DNA from: Prevotella sp.
GTDB taxonomy: Bacteria > Bacteroidota > Bacteroidia > Bacteroidales > Bacteroidaceae
Direction of reading: 5' to 3'
DNA length: 40,874 nucleotides
Assembly (NCBI GenBank): GCA_022782305.1
Contig: JALFPC010000094.1
Coordinates: 1 to 40,874, forward strand
How positions within the stretch are numbered: the stretch's first letter is position 1; the number at the start of each line of letters is the position of its first letter. Below, one piece after another: positions 35,047 to 40,874 of the stretch. Under the pieces are notes generated by a model. That model saw only the letters and a list, made by a program, of their open reading frames with translations, ran no database searches and had not been told where the DNA came from. A program made the translations under genes and the position numbers.

Positions 35047-35667
35047 ATGGCACATAACAAATACATCGCCGTGAGCTACAAACTGAATACTGTAGACGGC
35101 AACGAGAAAGAGTTTATTGAAGAGGCCACAGCAGAGCGCCCCTTCCAGTTCATAAGTGGATTTGGTGTTACTCTCGAAGCATTTGAACGAGAGATTATTG
35201 ACATTGAAAAAGGGGGCACGTTCTGCTTCCAACTGAACAAAGACGAGGCCTATGGCGACCATGAGCCATCACGTATCCTCGACCTTGAAAGGGAGATGTT
35301 TTGCATCAACGGACATTTTGACCATGAAAACATCTTTGTGGATGCCATCGTGCCACTACAGAATGAGGATGGCAACAGATTCTACGGACGTGTGCTTGAG
35401 ATAAGTGCTGATAAGGTGAAAATGGACCTCAACCATCCACTGGCTGGAAAAACCTTGGAGTTTAAAGGTACTGTGCTGGAGAACCGCGACGCTACCAACG
35501 ACGAGATACAGCACATGCTCAACCAACTGAGCGGCGAGGGGTGCGACTGCGGATGCCACTGCGGCGATTGCGGCGATGACTGCGGAGGCGACTGCGGAGG
35601 GCATCATCACGAAGGCGGATGCGGAGGGCATCACCACGGAGGCGGATGCGGATGTGGCTGCCACTGA
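35047..35667 (+). CDS. slyD: FKBP-type peptidylprolyl isomerase SlyD-like, metal-binding tail
   Basis: SlyD is a cytoplasmic prolyl isomerase/chaperone that also supplies nickel to hydrogenase in E. coli. The 206-residue protein has the split FKBP domain with an inserted flap domain (about 70-130): VSYKLNTVDGNEKEFIE, PFQFISGFGVTLEAFER, AYGDHEPSRILDLERE and NHPLAGKTLEFKGTVLE. From about residue 163 to the end the chain is almost only Gly, Cys, His and Asp, with 11 Cys and 8 His in 44 residues, including two HHH groups. That tail should bind several metal ions. It lies 63 nt before aroC on the same strand. Confidence 0.92.
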   Translation: MAHNKYIAVSYKLNTVDGNEKEFIEEATAERPFQFISGFGVTLEAFEREIIDIEKGGTFCFQLNKDEAYGDHEPSRILDLEREMFCINGHFDHENIFVDAIVPLQNEDGNRFYGRVLEISADKVKMDLNHPLAGKTLEFKGTVLENRDATNDEIQHMLNQLSGEGCDCGCHCGDCGDDCGGDCGGHHHEGGCGGHHHGGGCGCGCH

Positions 35668-35730
35668 TAAATACGTAAACCGCAACTTATTTCAAACACA
35701 GTTTAATTTGAGTTATTAACAATAGGCAAG

Positions 35731-36846
35731 ATGAGCGGCAACACATTCGGCAAAATCTTTACCATAACCACATTTGGCGAAAGCCACGGCGCAGCAGTGG
35801 GAGGCGTCATCGACGGCATGCCGGCAGGAGTGACTGTAGACATGAACTTTATCCAGGAGCAACTGAACCGCCGACGACCAGGGCAGAGTGCCATAACCAC
35901 ATCGCGAAAAGAACCAGACCAGGTGAAGATACTGAGCGGAGTGTTTGAGGGCGTCACCACAGGGGCTCCCATAGGGTTTATGGTGGAGAACGTGAACCAG
36001 CATTCAAATGACTATGACAACTTGCGTGACCTCTTTCGCCCATCTCATGCCGACTATACATACTACAAGAAATATGGTATCCGCGACCACCGAGGTGGGG
36101 GGCGCACATCTGCACGTATCACTCTGAGCCGATGTGTGGCAGGGGCCTTTGCAATGCTCGCACTACGACATCATGGCATCTCCATCTCTGCCTTCACCTC
36201 ACAGGTGGGACATCTGTGCATGCCCAATGCATATATGCATGCCACAGAGGCTGACATAGAGGCTAATGCTGTGCGCTGCCCCGATCACAACATTGCAAGC
36301 CAGATGGAGAGCCTAATAATGAAAGTGAAGGGTGAGGGCGATACCATTGGCGGCGTGGTGAGCTGCATAATAAGTGGATGCCCCGCAGGACTGGGGGAAC
36401 CGGAGTTTGACAAACTGCATGCCGCCCTCGGTGCTGCCATGCTCAGCATCAATGCAGCAAAAGGGTTTGAATATGGTGATGGGTTTGCTATGGCTGCCAT
36501 GCGAGGTTCGCAGGTGGCAGACAGGTTCAATAACGATGCCAACGCTTCTTCTCCTACAATGAGCAACCACAGCGGCGGCATACAGGGGGGCATAAGCAAT
36601 GGTGCCGATATCACATTCAGAGTGGCTTTCAAACCCGTGGCTACCATTCTGCAGGAGCAAGAAACCATAGACAAGGATGGGAATACAGTGACGTTTCGTC
36701 CTCATGGACGACATGATCCGTGCGTGGTGCCACGAGCAGTGCCTATAGTGGAAGCTATGGCTGCCATCACCATTCTCGATTTCCTGCTGATGCATCAGAA
36801 AGATGGCTTATTATGGATGACACATCAGAAAGATGGCTCATTATGA
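35731..36846 (+). CDS. aroC: Chorismate synthase with duplicated C-terminal tail
   Basis: AroC makes chorismate from EPSP using reduced FMN, the last step of the shikimate pathway. The 371-residue protein has the signatures [45 protein letters not shown] and [14 protein letters not shown], and ends its conserved part with [17 protein letters not shown]. After the usual helix (AITILDFLL) the last 19 residues contain a repeated unit, [10 protein letters not shown] then THQKDGSL. The matching DNA word CATCAGAAAGATGGCT occurs at 36793 and 36823, and a third partial copy starts at 36852, beyond the stop codon. The extension probably came from local duplication. Confidence 0.96.
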   Translation: MSGNTFGKIFTITTFGESHGAAVGGVIDGMPAGVTVDMNFIQEQLNRRRPGQSAITTSRKEPDQVKILSGVFEGVTTGAPIGFMVENVNQHSNDYDNLRDLFRPSHADYTYYKKYGIRDHRGGGRTSARITLSRCVAGAFAMLALRHHGISISAFTSQVGHLCMPNAYMHATEADIEANAVRCPDHNIASQMESLIMKVKGEGDTIGGVVSCIISGCPAGLGEPEFDKLHAALGAAMLSINAAKGFEYGDGFAMAAMRGSQVADRFNNDANASSPTMSNHSGGIQGGISNGADITFRVAFKPVATILQEQETIDKDGNTVTFRPHGRHDPCVVPRAVPIVEAMAAITILDFLLMHQKDGLLWMTHQKDGSL

Positions 36847-36862
36847 TGATGCATCAGAAAGG
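36793..36862 (+). repeat. Tandem repeat across the aroC stop codon
   Basis: CATCAGAAAGATGGCT at 36793-36808 and 36823-36838 (period 30), and CATCAGAAAGG at 36852-36862 (period 29). The first two are in frame and encode HQKDG twice. The third lies just after the TGA at 36844-36846. Confidence 0.9.
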
Positions 36863-36999
36863 ATTCTAAAAGGTAAATAAAAAAAAGAGTGATAATTTTT
36901 GTAGTTTTTTGTTGCTTTGCATGTCTAAGGTATTGAAGGATTGAAAGGAATATCTGTACTAACATGATCATAACCTTCAAAAACACACAATAAATTAAC

Positions 37000-39171
37000 A
37001 TGCAAAACAACATGAAAGCAAAAGTAATCACCATTGTCTTGTCGTGTCTGATGACAGGCATGCAGGCTCAAAACACAGATTCTATCACTACTGGGCTCAC
37101 CAACTTCAACGACACCACCTTTGCCTTGGGCGGGGTGACAGTAAAGGGAAACCTGCCCAAAACACGAGTAAAAGGCGATGCCATGCGAACCATAGTGGCA
37201 GGCACCGTGCTTGAGAAAGCAGGCACGGTGAGCGATGTGCTCAAACGCATACCCATGCTCAAAACCGAGAAAGGAGGCGCCGTAGAGGTGTTTGGCCGCG
37301 GCGATGCCGAAGTGTATATCAACGGGCGCAAAGTGGTAGATCTCAACGAACTGTCGCGTCTGCGCTCAGAGCAGGTAAAGAGTGTAGACGTGGTGCAGAA
37401 CCCAGGCGCAAGATATGCTGCCAGCACTAAGGCCGTGGTGCGCATCCAACTTGTAAAAGCCAAGGGAGAGGGACTGAGTTTCACTGAAAATGCATCTGCC
37501 AGCTACCAGTATGGCACCACACTGACAAATAATTTCGACCTTAACTATCGCAAGGGCGGACTCGACATAACTGGTTCGTTCTGGAACGGACGCTATGACG
37601 GACTGGAGGTTCATCAGGATAACGACTTGACCTATTTTGTGGGTTCCGACAAGTATGTGGACCTCGGAAGACAGTTTATGGAATATGACTATAAAGGATG
37701 GTCGCCGCAGATACAAATCAACTATATGTTTGACGACAACCATTCAATTGGCGCATTCTATAAGTATGACCGCAAACCCAAAGAGACTTACGAAGGTTGG
37801 CTCAATACCGACATCTATGCCAATGGCGAGAAAACAGAACGCTCTGAGAGTGACATATACAAGGAAGACACATTCAAAAAACATATCTTCAATGCTTATT
37901 ATAATGGCCGAATAGGAAAACTCAGCATCGACTTCAATGTGGACGGACTCTTCAATTCTTCTGACGATGATAATTCAACCACAGAAACAACTATATTGCC
38001 AGATGGGTCGCGTACACAAAGTTTGGTTAACAACCTAACCATAAACGAGAATAATTTCTGGGCCTCAAAACTGATCTTCTCATACCCCGTATGGAAGGGA
38101 AACCTCTCTGTGGGTGGAGAATATAGCCACAACAACCGAACAGATATATACTCATATAACTCTCAACTGAACTTGCCCGTAAAGGCTACCGACACCAAAA
38201 TAAAAGAGTCGTCAACGGCAGGATTCGTGGAGTATGGAAGACTCTTCGGTAGACTCTTTGCGCAGGTGGGACTGAGATATGAAAGGATCTCAAACGACTA
38301 TTACAACTTCGGAAAACTGGACTCAGAAGTGAGCCAGACCTATACCGACCTCTTTCCATCGGCTGTGGTTTCAATGCCAATAGGCAAATGGCAGACCAGC
38401 CTGTCATACCGCAGAGACATACAACGCCCGTATTATAGTCAACTCTCAAGTTCCACTATATATATAAATAGGTATTCGCTACAGAGCGGTAATCCATATC
38501 TCAAGCCAACTTATACACACAGTATAGTGTTCAATACGGCATACAAAGCCTTTAACCTGAGTATTAACTATGCGCATACCAAAGATGTGGTTACCATGCT
38601 CACAGAACCCTTCCCTGGAAGCAACGACCCTCTACTGAGCCTCATACATCCCGTAAATAGTCACGACGGATATGACAAACTCATCATCATGCCATCATTC
38701 AGACCAACCATCGGAGTATGGCACCCAATGTGGACAGCAGGACTGATACTTCAGAACTACAAAACACTGACCGCCAAGGGCAGCGAGATGACCATGAACA
38801 ATCCTTTCTATCAGGTGATATGGAATAATGATATAGTGCTGAGCAATGGGTGGAGACTGAATGGCGGCATGCAGTTTAACAGCAAGGGCGACTATGATAA
38901 TTTCCGCATCTCATGCTACATGTTTCGCACTGACCTGGGTATACAGAAGGATTTCAACCTCAAAGCCCTCGGAACCATTACAGCAGATATACGCTGCTAT
39001 GACATCTTCAACACAGCTAAAACTGGCACCACCATCTATGGCATACGCGAACTGACGGTGGAAAACGAGTCGCGACGTACCTTCTCTATTGACCTTACAT
39101 GGAAGTTCAATGAGGCACGAAGCAAGTATAAAGGATCTGGTGCTGGCGCAAAACAGAAGGCACGAATGTAA
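37000..39171 (+). CDS. TonB-dependent-receptor-like outer-membrane barrel (OMP_b-brl_3 type)
   Basis: The 723-residue protein has a signal peptide (ending TGMQAQN; an alternative start is the ATG at 37012). A plug-like domain follows (about 40-150): VTVKGNLPKTRVKGDAMRTIVAG, SDVLKRIPMLKTEKGGAVEVFGRGDAEVYINGRKV and VDVVQNPGARYAASTKAVVRIQL. The rest is a barrel of many aromatic beta strands, ending DLTWKFNEARSKYKG. The N-terminal carboxypeptidase-like repeat of SusC proteins is missing and no SusD gene follows, so it is not a classic glycan-uptake pair. The cargo is unknown. The gene stands alone, 153 bp after aroC. Confidence 0.85.
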   Translation: MQNNMKAKVITIVLSCLMTGMQAQNTDSITTGLTNFNDTTFALGGVTVKGNLPKTRVKGDAMRTIVAGTVLEKAGTVSDVLKRIPMLKTEKGGAVEVFGRGDAEVYINGRKVVDLNELSRLRSEQVKSVDVVQNPGARYAASTKAVVRIQLVKAKGEGLSFTENASASYQYGTTLTNNFDLNYRKGGLDITGSFWNGRYDGLEVHQDNDLTYFVGSDKYVDLGRQFMEYDYKGWSPQIQINYMFDDNHSIGAFYKYDRKPKETYEGWLNTDIYANGEKTERSESDIYKEDTFKKHIFNAYYNGRIGKLSIDFNVDGLFNSSDDDNSTTETTILPDGSRTQSLVNNLTINENNFWASKLIFSYPVWKGNLSVGGEYSHNNRTDIYSYNSQLNLPVKATDTKIKESSTAGFVEYGRLFGRLFAQVGLRYERISNDYYNFGKLDSEVSQTYTDLFPSAVVSMPIGKWQTSLSYRRDIQRPYYSQLSSSTIYINRYSLQSGNPYLKPTYTHSIVFNTAYKAFNLSINYAHTKDVVTMLTEPFPGSNDPLLSLIHPVNSHDGYDKLIIMPSFRPTIGVWHPMWTAGLILQNYKTLTAKGSEMTMNNPFYQVIWNNDIVLSNGWRLNGGMQFNSKGDYDNFRISCYMFRTDLGIQKDFNLKALGTITADIRCYDIFNTAKTGTTIYGIRELTVENESRRTFSIDLTWKFNEARSKYKGSGAGAKQKARM

Positions 39172-39475
39172 TATTTACTGTTACACGTTCAGTGTATGAA
39201 ACCCAATATACAAAAAGAATGAGAGCGATCCACCGACCGCTCTCAACCAACACAAAAACTAAACTAGACTTAAACTAATGCAGTTCCTGATTTTCACAAA
39301 TCTTTCTTGGAAGTGCCTTCATTTGCAAAGTTATGTTATTTTTGGATAACTTCCAAATATTTCTGCTTTTTTTTTCATTTATACTGGAACTTTCCATCAA
39401 ATTACTATGATAATTGATATACTACCCCTAATAATTGACAAGAATGGACCATCGCATTTCTATTTCACCTAAATA
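39172..39475. other. Intergenic region after the outer-membrane barrel
   Basis: This 304-bp gap between convergent genes holds the hairpin at 39221-39244 and an A/T-rich remainder. A TATTTTTG at 39337-39344 points to the right but has no gene in front of it. No RNA gene or small protein gene is recognised. Confidence 0.6.
39221..39250. terminator. Probable terminator hairpin between the barrel gene and comEC
   Basis: GAGAGCG (39221-39227) and CGCTCTC (39238-39244) form a 7-bp stem with a 10-nt loop. On the plus strand no T run follows. On the minus strand the stem is followed by ATTCTTTTTG, which suits a terminator of the comEC transcript or a shared one. Confidence 0.45.
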
Positions 39476-40874
39476 CTATAACATATTTCCACATTGAACA
39501 TCAAATTTCTTTATCTGACTCTTTACAGTTTCCATGATGCAAATAATGATGATATAGAGGCAGAAGACTGTGAGTGTAGTGATGGGAGGAAACACTGTAA
39601 CTGCTCCTGGCAAATGGGAAATAAATGACAGGACATAATCAAGACCTGATGCCACCAACATGGAGACAACAGCCATCCATCCTCCTAGCATGGGCACCCA
39701 CGACAGCATAACCATGATGAGAGATAGCGTGAGCAACAACCATGACAAGGGAACAACCACTATATTGGTAAGTAGAAAATAGTTGGGCATTATGGCGAAC
39801 ACTTTTGCCACTATAGGTGCTGTAGACATCTGGGCAACTATGGACATAACCAATACCGATACCAACCATTTCCATAACCTATGGCTATTAAATGGACATA
39901 ACATATTGATTATCGGAACGGCATAGGCAAGAATGAAAGCCACCGAAATAAACGACAACTGAAAGCCTATATCCAAGATCTGCATAGGATTAAACATAAG
40001 CATAATCATGGCTACAAGGGCAAGGGAATTGAGCGATATGGGGCGACGCCCCCACATTGAAAACAGAGAGCAGATGGTGATCATAGATGCTGCCCTAACC
40101 ACCGACGGCATCATGCCCACAAGGATTACAAAAAACCAAATGAACACCACGGTAACTATCTCTGTGACCAAACGCTTGCGGCGTGACAGGGTGACAAACT
40201 GCAACAGCATATAGATGATGCCAAGATGAAGACCAGAAAGGGCAAGCACATGTGAGGCTCCAGAATGACGGAAATGGGATATGGTGGCATAACTGAGACT
40301 GCTGCGCTCTCCCAATAGCATGGCTGTAACTATGCCACTGTGGTCGCCCCTCAACCCAATATTCCCCAGATGGCTCAGCAATCTCTGACGCAGGTTATAA
40401 GAGGCTATCTTCAGACGATCAAAAAAGGGTATAAGACTCTTGAATGTATCAGCAGACATGGGCTTGTCTATATTAGCAGCAGACATATTATGTATATTTG
40501 TAGTGCATACCGCCTTGATGCCATGACTAATGAGATAATGGCTATATGACGACTCATCGTCAACACTGCGCACCTTGGCTTTCATGGTAAAGACCATACC
40601 ATTGCGCAAGAGTTGCAATGGAAAGGAAGAAGATGAGGAATGGCCATCATACACCCATGTTTGAATATGCTCTCCACGTAGTGTTCCACTCAATGCCACA
40701 GCCTCAAGACGCATCTTGCCTTCAAAACGGGTGGGATTGCCTATCACCACAGCGTTAATCGTCTGATGCTCTGCACCCACCTCACAATGACTGCTCTGCC
40801 ACGACATGAGCATTCGACAATAGCCTGCAAAGGCAAACAGAAGTAATATGGATATGGATACCACCATTTGGCGC
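39476..40874 (-). CDS. comEC: ComEC/Rec2 competence membrane protein, N-terminus beyond the window
   Basis: ComEC forms the channel for DNA entry across the inner membrane in competent bacteria. The visible 465 residues are open to the right edge, so the true start lies outside. They contain a DUF4131-like segment (about 25-130, an OB-like part with TFRVRSV-type strands) and then the Competence domain with GDHSGIVTAMLLGERSSLS, HSGASHVLALSGLHLGIIYM, and many membrane helices (VTEIVTVVFIWFFVILVGMMPSVVRA). The metallo-beta-lactamase domain found at the C-terminus of some ComEC proteins is missing, as is common in Bacteroidetes. The stop is followed by the hairpin at 39221-39244. Confidence 0.9.
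   Translation of the reverse strand, partial: RQMVVSISILLLFAFAGYCRMLMSWQSSHCEVGAEHQTINAVVIGNPTRFEGKMRLEAVALSGTLRGEHIQTWVYDGHSSSSSFPLQLLRNGMVFTMKAKVRSVDDESSYSHYLISHGIKAVCTTNIHNMSAANIDKPMSADTFKSLIPFFDRLKIASYNLRQRLLSHLGNIGLRGDHSGIVTAMLLGERSSLSYATISHFRHSGASHVLALSGLHLGIIYMLLQFVTLSRRKRLVTEIVTVVFIWFFVILVGMMPSVVRAASMITICSLFSMWGRRPISLNSLALVAMIMLMFNPMQILDIGFQLSFISVAFILAYAVPIINMLCPFNSHRLWKWLVSVLVMSIVAQMSTAPIVAKVFAIMPNYFLLTNIVVVPLSWLLLTLSLIMVMLSWVPMLGGWMAVVSMLVASGLDYVLSFISHLPGAVTVFPPITTLTVFCLYIIIICIMETVKSQIKKFDVQCGNML

Noticed and set aside
36825..37061. 78-residue hydrophobic frame opposite the aroC end and the barrel gene start
   Set aside because: It overlaps coding sequence at both ends, is made largely of A/T-rich intergenic sequence and has no promoter on that strand.
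39337..39344. TATTTTTG box pointing to the right
   Set aside because: No plus-strand gene follows within the window and no -33 element lies at the right distance; A/T-rich sequence gives such matches by chance.

Overview
The window looks like a chromosomal segment of a Bacteroidales bacterium, most likely Prevotellaceae. Three things point there: promoters of the Bacteroidetes type (TTTG, about 20 bp, TAnnTTTG), start codons preceded by A/T-rich sequence instead of Shine-Dalgarno sites, and gene content such as an RprX/RprY two-component pair, a FeoA-FeoB fusion and a SecA of about 1160 residues. It is mostly core genome. I see no insertion sequence, prophage, CRISPR array, rRNA or tRNA.

Layout, left to right. 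1-420 is non-coding and holds a 23-bp tandem repeat array. 422-1913 holds a small membrane protein gene divergent from rpsF-rpsR-rplI. 2040-4380 is the rprX-rprY two-component pair on the minus strand, convergent with rplI across a shared terminator. 4688-10997 is a minus-strand envelope block: coaX, an outer-membrane barrel, lptC, a CBS/CorC membrane protein and a PpiD-like periplasmic chaperone. 11086-20753 runs on the plus strand: a DUF4105 membrane protein, a divergent alkaline-phosphatase-fold protein, secA, an ABC ATPase and feoAB. 20750-23192 holds an acyltransferase and a DUF389 membrane protein on the minus strand. 23417-28289 is dsbD, an overlapping cysteine desulfidase (cyuA) and aldA on the plus strand. 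A second 23-bp repeat array lies at 28391-28620. 28658-34946 is a minus-strand run of S8 protease, M48 lipoprotein protease, ligA, crcB and a glycosyltransferase. 35047-39171 holds slyD, aroC and an outer-membrane receptor-like barrel. The right edge cuts into comEC.

Many of the genes serve envelope building and protein export: SecA, PpiD-like chaperone, LptC, DsbD, SlyD, M48 and S8 proteases, and outer-membrane barrels. DsbD and CyuA are translationally coupled and both concern thiol chemistry.

The most unusual non-genic signal is the pair of 23-bp tandem arrays, about 28 kb apart. They have the same orientation, the same gradient of sequence change from one end to the other, and a dyad in nearly every repeat. 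Each sits directly behind the stop codon of a minus-strand gene. Other points worth a look are three genes whose start codon lies only 4-5 nt after a promoter -7 box (candidate leaderless mRNAs), an alkaline-phosphatase-fold protein that seems to lack key metal ligands, a histidine-rich insert in FeoAB, and a tandem duplication that extends the end of AroC.
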